NCBI RefSeq assembly: GCF_036421855.1
Contig: NZ_JAZGOK010000002.1
Length of the DNA: 64,000 nt
From: Georgenia_B sunbinii
GTDB lineage: Bacteria > Actinomycetota > Actinomycetes > Actinomycetales > Actinomycetaceae
Reading direction: 5' to 3' (one strand)
Shown here: one piece after another, positions 18,071-27,759 of the stretch
Layout: every line of letters starts with the position of its first letter
How positions within the stretch are numbered: position 1 is the first letter of the stretch
The notes under the pieces: model-generated
Told to the model about the DNA's origin: nothing
Database searches by the model: none
The model's input: only the letters and a program-made list of their open reading frames with translations
Translations under genes and position numbers: made by a program

Positions 18071-19552
18071 ATGGCAGACGTGACTGACGCCCAGACCCCC
18101 GAGACCACCCCCGCCGAGGAAGAGCAGCGCGCCGAAGCGCTGCGCGCCGGCCTTGCCGACTACGTGCTGGACGAGGACGACGCCGCGCTCCTCGCGGAGG
18201 CCGCCGGCGCCGCGGCGAAGGCGGAGGAGGCCGGCCCGCTGCCGGTGCTCGCCGTCGTCGGGCGGCCGAACGTCGGCAAGTCGACCTTCGTCAACCGGGT
18301 GCTGGGGCGGCGCGAGGCCGTGGTTCAGGACGTCCCAGGCGTCACCCGGGACCGGGTGAGCTACCCGGCCGAGTGGGGCGGGCGGCGGTTCATGCTCGTG
18401 GACACCGGTGGCTGGGAGCAGGACGCCGCCGGCATGCACCAGCGGGTTGCCGAGCAGGCGGAGATCGCCGTCGCGATGGCCGACGCCGTCATGTTCATCG
18501 TCGACGCGACGGTGGGTCCGACGGACACCGACCAGCAGGTCGTGCGGCTGCTGCGCAAGTCCGGCAAGCCGGTCATCCTCGTCGCGAACAAGGTCGACTC
18601 GCGCGCCCAGGAGTCCGACGCCGCGCTGCTGTGGTCGCTCGGGCTGGGGGAGCCCTACCAGGTCTCCGCGCTGCACGGCCGCGGCTCGGGCGACGTGCTC
18701 GACGCCGCGATCGCGGTGCTGCCCGAGGTCTCCGGCGTGGCCTCGCCGCTGCCCGAGGGAGGCCCACGCCGGGTGGCGCTCGTCGGCCGACCGAACGTCG
18801 GCAAGTCCAGCCTGCTCAACTCGCTCGCCGGCAGCCAGCGCGTCGTCGTCGACGACGTGCCCGGCACCACCCGAGACCCGGTGGACGAGCTGCTCATGTT
18901 CGGCGGCAAGCCGTGGTGGTTCGTCGACACCGCCGGGATCCGGCGCCGCGTCCACCAGACGAAGGGCGCGGACTTCTACGCCTCGCTGCGCACCCAGACC
19001 GCGCTGGAGAAGGCGGAGGTCGCCGTCGTGCTCGTCGACGCGTCGGTGCCGATGACCGAGCAGGACATCCGGGTGATCCAGCAGGTGGTGGACGCCGGAC
19101 GCGCGCTGGTCATCGCGTACAACAAGTGGGACCTCATGGACGACGACAAGCGCCAGCAGCTCGAGCGCGCCATCGACCGCGACCTCGTGCAGATCACGTG
19201 GGCGCCGCGGGTGAACTTCTCGGCCAAGACCAAGTGGCACGTCGACCGGCTCGCCAAGGCGCTGGAGACGTCGCTGGAGGGCTGGGACACCCGGATCTCC
19301 ACCGGCAAGCTCAACTCCTTCCTCGGTGAGCTGACCGCCGCCAACCCACACCCGGTGCGGGGCGGCAAGCAGCCCCGCATCTTGTTCGCGACGCAGGCCG
19401 ACAGCCGCCCGCCGCGGTTCGTCATCTTCGCCACCGGCTTCATCGAGGCCGGCTACCGCCGGTTCATCGAGCGCAAGCTGCGCGAGACCTTCGGCTTCGA
19501 GGGCACGCCGATCGAGATCAGCGTGCGGGTGCGGGAGAAGCGCCGCCGGTGA
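18071..19552 (+). CDS. der: Ribosome-assembly GTPase Der (EngA)
   Basis: Essential tandem GTPase for 50S ribosome assembly. The 493-aa protein has an acidic 55-residue N-terminal extension, then two G domains, each with GRPNVGKS, a DTGG or DTAG switch II and an NKVD or NKWD motif, and a KH-like C-terminal domain ending RVREKRRR. The extension is common in actinobacterial homologues. It overlaps the next gene by GTGA. Confidence 0.95.
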   Translation: MADVTDAQTPETTPAEEEQRAEALRAGLADYVLDEDDAALLAEAAGAAAKAEEAGPLPVLAVVGRPNVGKSTFVNRVLGRREAVVQDVPGVTRDRVSYPAEWGGRRFMLVDTGGWEQDAAGMHQRVAEQAEIAVAMADAVMFIVDATVGPTDTDQQVVRLLRKSGKPVILVANKVDSRAQESDAALLWSLGLGEPYQVSALHGRGSGDVLDAAIAVLPEVSGVASPLPEGGPRRVALVGRPNVGKSSLLNSLAGSQRVVVDDVPGTTRDPVDELLMFGGKPWWFVDTAGIRRRVHQTKGADFYASLRTQTALEKAEVAVVLVDASVPMTEQDIRVIQQVVDAGRALVIAYNKWDLMDDDKRQQLERAIDRDLVQITWAPRVNFSAKTKWHVDRLAKALETSLEGWDTRISTGKLNSFLGELTAANPHPVRGGKQPRILFATQADSRPPRFVIFATGFIEAGYRRFIERKLRETFGFEGTPIEISVRVREKRRR

Positions 19553-20589
19553 GCAACGAGCAGCAGACCCGCGGCGCCGTCGAGCGTCGTGGTCTGCTGC
19601 TGCGCTGGGGGCTGCCCCGGGAGACGCGGGCGACCGAGCTGGTGCTCGCCTTCGTGCTGGTCACGGTGGCGACCGTCGTCGTCATCCGGGCGTTCCTGCA
19701 GCTGACCGGGTTTCCCCAGGTGGGCGGCGACTCGCTGCACGTCGCGCACGTGCTGTGGGGCGGGCTGGCGATGGCGCTGGCCGTGGTGCTCGCCGTGTCC
19801 TTCGCGGGGCCGGCGGTGCGGCCGCTGGTGGCGGTGCTCGGCGGGATCGGCTTCGGGCTGTTCATCGACGAGGTCGGCAAGTTCCTTACCAACGACAACG
19901 ACTACTTCTTCCAGCCGGCGCCGATGCTCATCTACGTCACGCTGGTGCTCATCGCGCTGGGCGCGGACGTGCTGCACGGGCGCCGCGAGCTCCGCCGGGG
20001 CGAGTACCTGGCAGCAGCGGTGGACTACGGGGTCGCCGGCGTGGCCGGTGGGCTCAGTCCGCACCGCCGCGCGGTGGCCGAGCGGCTGGTCGAGAAGGCC
20101 GGCGACACCGCCGGTCGTGACGAGGTGGCCGCGCTGCTAGCGGTGGTGGCCGACGACGACGACGAGGCGCCCGACCCGGTCGCGGCGGTCCGGCGGTGGC
20201 TGCGGGGCGTGTTCTCGGTGGTGGTCCGGCGGCGATGGACCGTTCCGGTGATGGTCGTGCTGCTCGCCGAGCTGGTGCTGGGGTCTGCGACGGCGGTGGT
20301 GCTGGCGGTCGTGTGGGGGAGCGGACCCACGTGGGCGGTGGTCACCGCGGCCGTGTCGCTCGTGCTCGTGGTCGCGGCGTTCGTCCGCGGCTGGTGGGTG
20401 TGGTCCTCCCAGCCGGCTGACGGCGCGGGCTGGCTGCGCCGCGGCGTCGAGCTCAACCTGCTCGTCACCCAGGTGGCGCTGTTCCGGCTGGACGGCTGGA
20501 TCGCGACGGCCGGGCTCGTCTCGGCGCTGCTGGCGCTGGGTGTCATCTCGGCGGAGAAGCTGCGCGGGGAGACTGCCGCCATCGAGTGA
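19549..20589 (+). CDS. Multi-pass membrane protein, unknown function
   Basis: 346 aa with about six to eight hydrophobic helices. The N-terminal half has HVLWGGLAMALA and GIGFGLFIDEVGKFLTNDND, a pattern I associate with an uncharacterised actinobacterial membrane family. An acidic cytoplasmic loop lies around residues 180-215. The GTG start overlaps the der stop, so it is probably cotranscribed with der. No function can be assigned from sequence alone. Confidence 0.75.
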   Translation: MSNEQQTRGAVERRGLLLRWGLPRETRATELVLAFVLVTVATVVVIRAFLQLTGFPQVGGDSLHVAHVLWGGLAMALAVVLAVSFAGPAVRPLVAVLGGIGFGLFIDEVGKFLTNDNDYFFQPAPMLIYVTLVLIALGADVLHGRRELRRGEYLAAAVDYGVAGVAGGLSPHRRAVAERLVEKAGDTAGRDEVAALLAVVADDDDEAPDPVAAVRRWLRGVFSVVVRRRWTVPVMVVLLAELVLGSATAVVLAVVWGSGPTWAVVTAAVSLVLVVAAFVRGWWVWSSQPADGAGWLRRGVELNLLVTQVALFRLDGWIATAGLVSALLALGVISAEKLRGETAAIE

Positions 20590-20659
20590 CGCGACGGCGG
20601 TGGGTGCGACGGGGTCGGCGGCGGGGCCTCGGGGGGGGGACGGGCCCCGCCGCCGAGTC

Positions 20660-21394
20660 TCAGAGCGGCAGCCCGGCGAGCTCGCCGCCGTCGGCGACGA
20701 ACTCCGCGCCGGTGGAGAAGGCGGACTCGTCGCTGGCGAGGAAGACGACGAGGTTGCCGATGTCTGCTGGCTGGCCGACACGTTTCATCGCGACGTGGGT
20801 CTGCGGGGTGTCGAGACCCGTGGTCATCGGGGTGGCGATGACGCCCGGGTGGATCGAGTTCACCCGGATGTTCTCCGGGCCGAGCTCGACGGCGGCCGCC
20901 TTGGTCAGGCCGCGCACGCCCCACTTGGAGGCGGCGTAGCCGGACAGCGCGGGGTAGCCCTGCAGGCCGGCGGTGGAGGAGATGTTGATGACCGCGGGGT
21001 TCTCGGTGGACTGGCGCATGAGCGGCAGCGCGGCCTTCATGCCGTTGAAGACGCCGGTGAGGTTGATGGCGACGATGCGGTCCCACTGCTCGTGGGTGAA
21101 GTCGCCGATGCCGCCGAAGTCCGCGATCCCGGCGTTGTTCACGAGGACGTCGAGGCCACCGAAGGTCTCCTGGGCGACGGCGACGACCTGCTCCCAGGCG
21201 TCGCGGTCGGTGACGTCGTGGTGACGGTAGACGACGGCGTTGCCAAGCTCGGCAGCCAGGGCCTCGCCCTCGGTGTCGAGGATGTCGGTGATGACCACCT
21301 TGGCGCCCTCGGCGACGAGGAGGCGGACGGCGCTCTCGCCGATGCCCCGTGCGCCGCCGGTAACCAGTGCGACCTTGCCAGCTACCCGTGCCAT
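20660..21394 (-). CDS. SDR-family oxidoreductase (hydroxysteroid dehydrogenase-like)
   Basis: 244-aa classical short-chain dehydrogenase. It has the TGGARGIGES cofactor motif, NNAG, the catalytic Ser in NISSTAG, and YAASK with Tyr and Lys. The pattern, including PGVIATPMT and a C-terminal FVADGGE, resembles 3-alpha/20-beta-hydroxysteroid dehydrogenases, but substrate cannot be deduced. ATG 21394 follows GGAGCC. It is convergent with the membrane gene and upstream of a tRNA gene. Confidence 0.88.
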   Translation of the reverse strand: MARVAGKVALVTGGARGIGESAVRLLVAEGAKVVITDILDTEGEALAAELGNAVVYRHHDVTDRDAWEQVVAVAQETFGGLDVLVNNAGIADFGGIGDFTHEQWDRIVAINLTGVFNGMKAALPLMRQSTENPAVINISSTAGLQGYPALSGYAASKWGVRGLTKAAAVELGPENIRVNSIHPGVIATPMTTGLDTPQTHVAMKRVGQPADIGNLVVFLASDESAFSTGAEFVADGGELAGLPL

Positions 21395-21597
21395 GGTGTG
21401 GCTCCTTCGGATCGTTCGATGCGCCTGGTTGGCGCGTACTTCGACCGTAGGGCGCGCGGTGGTGCGGAAGGCGGGACGTTGGTCCGTCGTGAGGTGGCCC
21501 CTTGTCAGGTGCTGTGACTCGCGGCACAGGGCGGGTGGCGGGTTTCAGTGCGGGGTCTCGGCTGGGGTATCCTCATCGAGGCCCGTTCGCGGGCTGA

Positions 21598-21671
21598 CGG
21601 GCTGTGGCGCAGCTTGGTAGCGCACCTGACTGGGGGTCAGGGGGTCGTGGGTTCGAATCCCGCCAGCCCGA
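21598..21671 (+). tRNA. tRNA-Pro(GGG)
   Basis: Complete 74-nt cloverleaf: acceptor CGGGCTG pairs with CAGCCCG, D stem GCGC/GCGC, anticodon stem CCTGA/TCAGG with loop CTGGGGG (anticodon GGG), T stem GTGGG/CCCGC with loop TTCGAAT, discriminator A. CCA is not fully encoded. The lower-GC island with transposase debris begins just after it, so its 3' end is a plausible integration site, though I found no second copy of the tRNA end downstream. Confidence 0.96.
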
Positions 21672-21688
21672 CCGTGAAGCAGCAGGTC

Positions 21689-21722
21689 AAGGGCCATCTC
21701 GCGCATGCGGGATGGCCCTTTT
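21689..21722 (+). terminator. Terminator of tRNA-Pro
   Basis: Inverted repeat AAGGGCCATC and GATGGCCCTT with a 12-base loop, followed by TT to make a TTTT tract. Strong intrinsic terminator 18 bases after the tRNA. Confidence 0.88.
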
Positions 21723-21964
21723 GCGTCCCCAGATAGACCTGTGTAGCCGTCCATGTAGCCATGAGACATGAAGCCAGACGAGGTGGTGCTGTCTGGCGTG
21801 ACACCCGCGCGCTGAGGGTCCGCGTCAGAACAGTGGAGCAGCGCACCTAGATGTTGTGGTTCATGAGGTTGGTGACACGCGGGGGCGTGTGAGGTGAGGG
21901 ACGGGTCTCCGTCGGCAGGATGAGAAGTGCGAACAGCTCGTCCTGGATCCCGAGGAGAGGCGTC

Positions 21965-22393
21965 ATAGTCCACGCTAATGCCCCGCTGACCCCTGCCGGC
22001 CGATTGCGGCTCGTGCTGTGTCGAAGTGGAAGCACCGCTACGACGAGCTCGGCGAAGCCGGCCTGGGCGACCGTCCCAGCGTCCCGCACCGCAGCCCTAC
22101 CCAGCTCGACCCCGAGATGGTGGCGATGATCGAGACCTGGCGACGCGAGCAGAAGTGGACCGCGCGCAAGATCGCCGTGGAACTGCGAGGACGCGGGCAC
22201 GTGGTCTCGCTCAGCACGGTGGGGCGCTGACGGGTGCGGCTGGGCATCTACCGGCGCCGCGACCTGGACCCGCAGGGCCAGAACAACCGCCAGGGGACGC
22301 AAGATCATCGCTCGCTACCCCGGACACATGGTCCACCTGGGCGTGAAGAAGGTCGGGCGCATCCCCGACGGTGGCGGCGGGAACTGGAAGTGA
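21965..22393 (+). pseudogene. IS481-family transposase remnant
   Basis: Decayed N-terminal part of an IS481-type transposase. One frame gives the usual opening ANAPLTPAGRLRLVLC. After an internal deletion a second frame (from 22018) gives KWKHRYDELGEAGLGDRP and KWTARKIAVELRGRGH, the helix-turn-helix region, stopping at 22230. A third piece reads VRLGIYRRRDLDPQGQ and then, after another shift, ARYPGHMVHLGVKKVGR. The DDE catalytic core is missing. At least three frame changes make it non-functional; it marks past mobile-element activity beside the tRNA. Confidence 0.85.
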
Positions 22394-23098
22394 TCGCGGA
22401 GACGGTCGAGGACATCGTCATCATCTTGCGTCTCAATAAGCAAACGCTCGAACATTGCAACGGCCGCTTTGACAACCATGACAGTGTGCGACTACGTCGC
22501 ACTCGGTTGCTGCTGGAGGGCCAGATCGTCCACGCGATCCGGCACCCGGTCATGGTCACAGCCCCGGAGGGAGAACCACCACAGGTAGTGGTCGCCGCCG
22601 CCGGTACGCCGAACGTCGGCGGCGCAGAGATTCCCACCCGCAGACCGTCATGCGTCACCCCGCCATGACAGTCACGGAGACTGGGTTCGCTCCCGATGCG
22701 GGACCTGAAGCCAAGACTTAGCGAATGACGCCACCGGATGGTGACCGGTTCCTGGCGTGGGTTCCCGGGCTCATTGAGGTGTCTGGTGATGAGGATCTCG
22801 TGATCACCGCGTCGTGGGGCTGATCGACATCGACGAGGAGAGCTTCAGCAACTGAGCGCCAAGGGAGTCCCCACTGCCGCGGCCGACGGGTGTTGTCTCG
22901 TCCGTCCACGTCCGTTAGTCATCGTCGCTCTTGGAGCATGCGTGAGCGTTCTCTGCGTGCCGCTGATGCCACCGCTGGCACTCGGCAACATGATGTCCGG
23001 CAATGGCGACTCGGGCTGAGTTATGCTTTAGCCCCTGGGGCTGTCAGTATGGTGAATCCCAGGTCGGCCATGGTGGACGACCGACTGAGGGGAAGTCG
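22394..23098. other. Gene-poor spacer with decayed coding traces and a possible promoter
   Basis: About 700 bases without a convincing gene. Short frames (for example 22723-22824, giving MTPPDGDRFLAWVPGLIEV) look like fragments. GC is lower than in the core. A TTATGCTT stretch at 23021-23028 is a possible -10 box for the operon starting at 23099, but I see no clear -35 element. Confidence 0.45.
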
Positions 23099-23779
23099 AT
23101 GCAGTCTGCGGTGCTGTCGGATGCCCGGCGTCGGGGAGGGTCGCCGAGTCAGACAGCGACCCGCGTGCTCGTGATGATGGACGCTCTCGGCGACCCTGTC
23201 GCTCCCGGCGGACCGGTCACCGACGCTGTCGCCCGGATATCGTCGCTCACCCGGGTACAAAAGCTGGACTTCTGGATGCGCAACCCTGACTACCTCGCGG
23301 ATGAGCTGCTCACCGAACTCGAGGACGGTCACGTCGCTCTTGCCGACATCGAAGACCATGTCGTCCGCATGCTCGACGGGGACGCCCCGTCCCTGCACTC
23401 CTATCCGATGGAGCGCTACCTGTATGGGGCATACGAGTTCATCGACGACGCCCTGGCTGTGCTGAAGTCGTATGGGCAAATCGCACACCGTCGCGCCGCG
23501 GACGCTGGCAACCTCGCCCGCCGTGACTACTACCTGCTGCAGGCTGGCCGCACGACTGTACAGCGGATGCGAGCGCAGGTCCCAGAACTGGAGTGGTACT
23601 ACGAGCAGGCGGCGGCCATCGCGCTCATCTCCGACGCGGCATCCGGTACTACCGCTCGCAGACGGCAGTACGAACAGCCGGAGTACGAAGGCACCGCGCC
23701 CGGGGACATCATCCCGTCGATTCTGGAACGCGTGAAGGATAGGGCCGTCGAGCTGAGTGTGATGAAAGGGAGGCCATGA
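23099..23779 (+). CDS. Putative middle component of an ABC-three-component defence system
   Basis: 226-aa, mostly helical soluble protein. Residues about 52-72 read VQKLDFWMRNPDYLADELL, a leucine- and aspartate-rich pattern that I associate with the small middle components of ABC-three-component systems. ATG 23099 was chosen for its GAGGGGA site; a longer frame from 23003 adds unconserved residues. It overlaps the ATPase gene by ATGA. It is probably an adaptor between ATPase and nuclease. Operon context is seen; family membership is inference. Confidence 0.6.
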   Translation: MQSAVLSDARRRGGSPSQTATRVLVMMDALGDPVAPGGPVTDAVARISSLTRVQKLDFWMRNPDYLADELLTELEDGHVALADIEDHVVRMLDGDAPSLHSYPMERYLYGAYEFIDDALAVLKSYGQIAHRRAADAGNLARRDYYLLQAGRTTVQRMRAQVPELEWYYEQAAAIALISDAASGTTARRRQYEQPEYEGTAPGDIIPSILERVKDRAVELSVMKGRP

Positions 23780-25899
23780 CCTGGTTCGAAGATGTCGCGG
23801 AAAAGGCGAAATTAGACGCTGACCTCGCCGAGACTATCCTGCGCGGCCACGGCATCACCGGCCCGCGTCCTGTCCCCGCCCGCCGTCGGCTGCGCGTAGA
23901 AGCTCTGCACTTCGCGGGAGTAAAGAACCTCAAGTCTCCCGACGACCCGGGCCTGCGTGAGTTTATCCCATTCTCCTTCACACGCGCTTTCCATACGCAG
24001 GTCACGGCGCTGGTGAGCGACGGACACAACAGTAAGGGGAAGAGCTCGGTTCTCGAGATCCTCACCTGGGGCCTGCGCGGCAGCGCCAACAGTGTGCGTT
24101 CCGACGTCCGCAAGTGGCTGCGACAAGTGTGCCTACTGCTGAGTATCGCGGATGAGCGGATCCTCATCGCGTGGCGGGTTACCGATGGCCGCCCGCAGGG
24201 AAGCATCATCGCGCTGCCCAGAACCGAACAACAAGACCTCGAGGTCTGGGATGCTCAGGCGCGCGCGGCGATGAACACCCACGCCTACTCATCACGCGAC
24301 CAGGGGCAGCCAGCGTTCGACGGGGACGTACCCGTCGACACGCTCATCGGCGACCTCCGGGAGCGCAATGTCTTTGTCATCGCGTCGTTCAACGATGAGG
24401 ATGAGATGCGGCAAGCGGTCGGCGACGTGATGCTCAACCGCCTGGCCATCGAACAACTCACGCAGTGGAACATGCACCGTAACGCGACAACCGCCGACGA
24501 CGGAGGAACGGTCGAGCACGGGTGGCCTCTGTGGTCGCAGGCGCTTGTCATCTCCAAGCCCAGCCACAACACCACCATCGGAGAGACCCCCACACAGGCC
24601 AGCGCCGTCCTCGGCACCTTCCTCGCGACCGAGTGGACGTCCGTCCGCAGCCTCATCCGAGCGCGAAGGAGTGCTGTCGACGGCGAGCGGGCCGCGATCC
24701 GGCGTCGCATCGAAACGGACACTCAGGCCAGGGCTGCCGGTGCGGAGGACCTGCGGCGCGAACGCAACACCCTTAAGGAGCAGTTGGATGCTCTCCCGCC
24801 CGAGCGCGTGTCGGCCGCTGAGGCTGCTCGGCTTGTGAATGAGGCCTCCGCAGCGAGTGCACGGGTGAAGTCGGCCCAGGCTGAGTGGCTCCGCGCCGCG
24901 CTCGTCTGGGGCGCGGCGGAGCGAGCGTGGGAGCAGGCGAAGTTCGACTTGGCTGCACTCCGGGAGGCGGCCGTGACGAAGCGGTTCTGGCATTCGCTGA
25001 AGCCGTCGTGTTGCCCACGATGCGATGCCCGCGTGGAGCAGGAGCAGTGGGAACGGGAACAGGCGGGCTCCTGCTCGCTGTGCAACAACCCCATTGACGT
25101 ACTCACCGCGCACGATGAAGACGAACCGGATCTGGACAGCGAAGAAGACGTCGACCCGGTGGTCATCGCGGAAGAGCGGGTGCTTAGAAGCGAGCTAGAG
25201 GCCACCACCACTTCCGCGGCAAACGACGAGGCGAAGGCGAGGTTCGACAGCGCCGAGGCGGAGTTCAAGCTCGCGAACGAAGCCGTCGGGATGGTACAGA
25301 CCGATCCGACGGAGAGGCGCGGCCTGGAGCGGCGCATCGGGGTGCTCGACGGGCGCATTCAGGAACGCATGGAAGAGCCGGGCGCTCACGATGATGAGGA
25401 TCTTGCCACCCAGTCGCAAGTTCTCGGGGCCGCCGACAAGCTCGCGGATGCGGCTCTGACGAGTGACCGGAATACGGCGCTTGCCGCGACCAGTGCCCGT
25501 ATCACCGAGTTGGGCAAGGAGCTCGGCATGATCAACTTGGAGAGCACCCGCCTGAAAGGCAATGCGCAACTGGAGGTTGTCCGGGGAGGAGAGGCGACCA
25601 GCTTTGGTGGTCTCGACGACGGCGCCCGACTCCGGCTGAAAATCGCGCTCGTCATCGCGCTCATCGAAGTCGGGGCGGCGACAGGGCTCGGTCGACACCC
25701 CGGCCTGCTCATCGTCGACTCTCTAGCTCGTGAGGAGCTCGACGAAGGCGACGGAGAACGCCTGCTCAGTGAGCTCTACCAGGTAGCTGAACAACACGGG
25801 CTGCAGGTTGTCACAGGCACCACGCATAGTGAGCTTGTGGATTCGGTGCTTCCGGATGAGGCGGTCGTGCGACCGTTGTCCTCCGGGTACATGTGGTGA
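23776..25899 (+). CDS. SMC/Rad50-like ABC ATPase with internal zinc site
   Basis: 707-aa ATPase of the SMC/RecF class, probable sensor or motor of a defence operon. Walker A is GHNSKGKS (83-90). Long helical arms flank a central zinc-binding insert with Cys413, Cys416, Cys433 and Cys436. The ABC signature is SFGGLDDGARLRL (609-621). Walker B is LLIVDS (644-649), with Ser after the Asp where canonical SMC proteins have Glu; acidic residues follow at 653-658. A His in TGTTHSEL (about 684) may be the switch residue. Codon use is less GC-biased than in core genes. It lies 18 bases upstream of the nuclease gene. The four-cysteine insert recalls the Rad50 zinc hook but has two CxxC pairs in one chain. 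Confidence 0.8.
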   Translation: MTWFEDVAEKAKLDADLAETILRGHGITGPRPVPARRRLRVEALHFAGVKNLKSPDDPGLREFIPFSFTRAFHTQVTALVSDGHNSKGKSSVLEILTWGLRGSANSVRSDVRKWLRQVCLLLSIADERILIAWRVTDGRPQGSIIALPRTEQQDLEVWDAQARAAMNTHAYSSRDQGQPAFDGDVPVDTLIGDLRERNVFVIASFNDEDEMRQAVGDVMLNRLAIEQLTQWNMHRNATTADDGGTVEHGWPLWSQALVISKPSHNTTIGETPTQASAVLGTFLATEWTSVRSLIRARRSAVDGERAAIRRRIETDTQARAAGAEDLRRERNTLKEQLDALPPERVSAAEAARLVNEASAASARVKSAQAEWLRAALVWGAAERAWEQAKFDLAALREAAVTKRFWHSLKPSCCPRCDARVEQEQWEREQAGSCSLCNNPIDVLTAHDEDEPDLDSEEDVDPVVIAEERVLRSELEATTTSAANDEAKARFDSAEAEFKLANEAVGMVQTDPTERRGLERRIGVLDGRIQERMEEPGAHDDEDLATQSQVLGAADKLADAALTSDRNTALAATSARITELGKELGMINLESTRLKGNAQLEVVRGGEATSFGGLDDGARLRLKIALVIALIEVGAATGLGRHPGLLIVDSLAREELDEGDGERLLSELYQVAEQHGLQVVTGTTHSELVDSVLPDEAVVRPLSSGYMW

Positions 25900-25917
25900 G
25901 CTGACGAAAGGATGACG

Positions 25918-27759
25918 ATGGCGCGCACAGTACTCGACGCCCTCGACACTCTCACGGGCACGCCCACCGTCGACGGGCTCGGGGGTGAGGATCTCATCTA
26001 CGCTTCCCGGTCGGATCTCGTCTCCGACTCCCGTATCTCCGAGGTCGCGGTCGCGTTGTGCGCGGAGTGGACCAGTCTGAGAAACCCCCAGACGGCGACA
26101 TCCTTCCTCCTGGATGCTGCCGAGCATGCCAATCCTTTCGGTGCTCGTACACTGTTCGATGTCATCCTCGATTCCGAGGACGCCTTGCCTGCGGTCGCCC
26201 ATGGCTTCGAAGATGTGCTCCGCGCCCGTGCCCGGGGTGCCGGCCCGGTCCGCGACTTCGCCCTGGAGGCGTGGACGCGTTTGGTTCTCGGCGGATGGGC
26301 GCAGAAGAAGAATGCGTTGTTCGCGGCCCTCGAGGACGGCGTCGATGCCGAGGATGCCTCCCCCGCCCTGGTGCGGGCGCTTGGGGCAGCGCTGACCTGG
26401 TCACAGGAGAAGGATCTCGAGCGGGCGCTGACGACCCTCACTACCCACGACGAACTTGACGGTGACGCGTCGATGGAGCTGGGCATCTACGCGGTGTCCC
26501 GCGCTGCGAGCAGCGAGGACCTCGACGACGTGCGCGCGCTTCTCGGGGCGGCACGGGAGCATTTCACGGTCGCTGTCACGGATGAGCCCCGCCCGGACGC
26601 CGTGGCGTTCGATGCAGTCATCGGTGGGGTGCTGGATCAGACTGCTGGCCACACGGTCGACGGCGCCCGCTACGACGCGATCTGCGGCGCGGTCTACCAG
26701 TACCTCGACGGGTACGCCGGCGTGGAGGTCGGGGGTCGTGCACAGACGACGGTGGCGTGGATGGATCTGCTCGGCGATCTCCGCGAGGCGGACACCGACC
26801 GGTGGTACGCGCCCGCGCGTACTATTTCCAGCCTCGCTCGCGCCCTGGCCGCGGAGAAGACGATGGTCCTTGTCGTCAACACACAATCGCAGCGTGGTGT
26901 TCGCGAGCTGGTCCAACCGCATGTGGAGAACATTGCCGGTCGTAACGCGGACATTGTCACGCACCTGCATCGGTGGGTGAAGGGTGAGGGGCACGACCCG
27001 GATCTGCGCTCGACCGTCGAAGACTTTCTTCACCAGTTGGAGGCGGAGCCCCCAAAAGAACGAGGCGGGTCGCCGACGGCGGCTCGCGACGCTCTCATCG
27101 CCGCAGCTCCCGTTGATATCCAAGAGATCCTTGACCATTTCGCAGCGCTGCAGGTGCCGCTCAGCTACCTGGAGGAGGAGCTGCTGAGACACCTCCTCGC
27201 CGAGTCTGAGAAGCATGCCGAGGGGGGTATCGGTTGCTTCTCGACAGAGTTGACGGTGGTCTTCCATCGCCTCATTCGCTTCGCGTCGCGGAGCTTGAAT
27301 CGCGGTCAGAACAGTGTGCGTTCACCAAAATGGTTCGGGTCGAAGAAGCCGTGGCCGAGAGAGTACGTGCTCGCTGACGATCTCAATGACTCCCTCCTCG
27401 GCAGCGGGCTAGAGTCGTCGGTGGAGCGGGACAACGCCGGTGGGCGAGTGGACATCGAGATCCGTTTCTCTCGCTGCCACATCAACATCGAGGTGAAGCG
27501 CACCGCCAAGGACCGCGACGACGCCACACTGGTCGCCGATTTCGGTGACCAGGCCACCCAGTACGCGAGCACCGACATCCCCATCGCGATCCTGGCTGTT
27601 GCCGACTACTATCGCCGTCCGACGCGCTTGGACCTTCCTGCGACCTTCGACGTGGTGCCCCATCAGCTGGACCCAAAATCCCGCCAGCACGCGCTGACCA
27701 CACTGCGTCTGCAGGCGAACGTCGCCTCACCCTCCACGTCCTCGTCGAAGGCGCTCTGA
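25918..27759 (+). CDS. Putative effector with C-terminal PD-(D/E)XK nuclease domain
   Basis: 614 aa if started at ATG 25918, which has AAAGG at a good distance; ATG 25912 is possible but too close to it. The first 480 residues are largely helical and unrecognised. In numbering from 25912, the C-terminal domain has GGRVDIEI (Asp514), a strand then IEVKR (Glu527, Lys529), and GDQATQYAS (547-552), the Asp...Glu-x-Lys plus Q-motif pattern of PD-(D/E)XK endonucleases. Together with the two genes upstream it would form an ATPase-gated DNA-cutting system. No signal peptide is seen. The nuclease call rests on motif reading only. Confidence 0.75.
   Translation: MARTVLDALDTLTGTPTVDGLGGEDLIYASRSDLVSDSRISEVAVALCAEWTSLRNPQTATSFLLDAAEHANPFGARTLFDVILDSEDALPAVAHGFEDVLRARARGAGPVRDFALEAWTRLVLGGWAQKKNALFAALEDGVDAEDASPALVRALGAALTWSQEKDLERALTTLTTHDELDGDASMELGIYAVSRAASSEDLDDVRALLGAAREHFTVAVTDEPRPDAVAFDAVIGGVLDQTAGHTVDGARYDAICGAVYQYLDGYAGVEVGGRAQTTVAWMDLLGDLREADTDRWYAPARTISSLARALAAEKTMVLVVNTQSQRGVRELVQPHVENIAGRNADIVTHLHRWVKGEGHDPDLRSTVEDFLHQLEAEPPKERGGSPTAARDALIAAAPVDIQEILDHFAALQVPLSYLEEELLRHLLAESEKHAEGGIGCFSTELTVVFHRLIRFASRSLNRGQNSVRSPKWFGSKKPWPREYVLADDLNDSLLGSGLESSVERDNAGGRVDIEIRFSRCHINIEVKRTAKDRDDATLVADFGDQATQYASTDIPIAILAVADYYRRPTRLDLPATFDVVPHQLDPKSRQHALTTLRLQANVASPSTSSSKAL

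Noticed and set aside
20629..20640. Run of about 10 G as a second misassembly
   Set aside because: No N and no duplicated flank; it lies in an intergenic gap and may be real.
22723..22824. Short frame MTPPDGDRFLAWVPGLIEV
   Set aside because: About 33 codons, no ribosome site, in a decayed spacer; more likely a gene fragment than a small protein.
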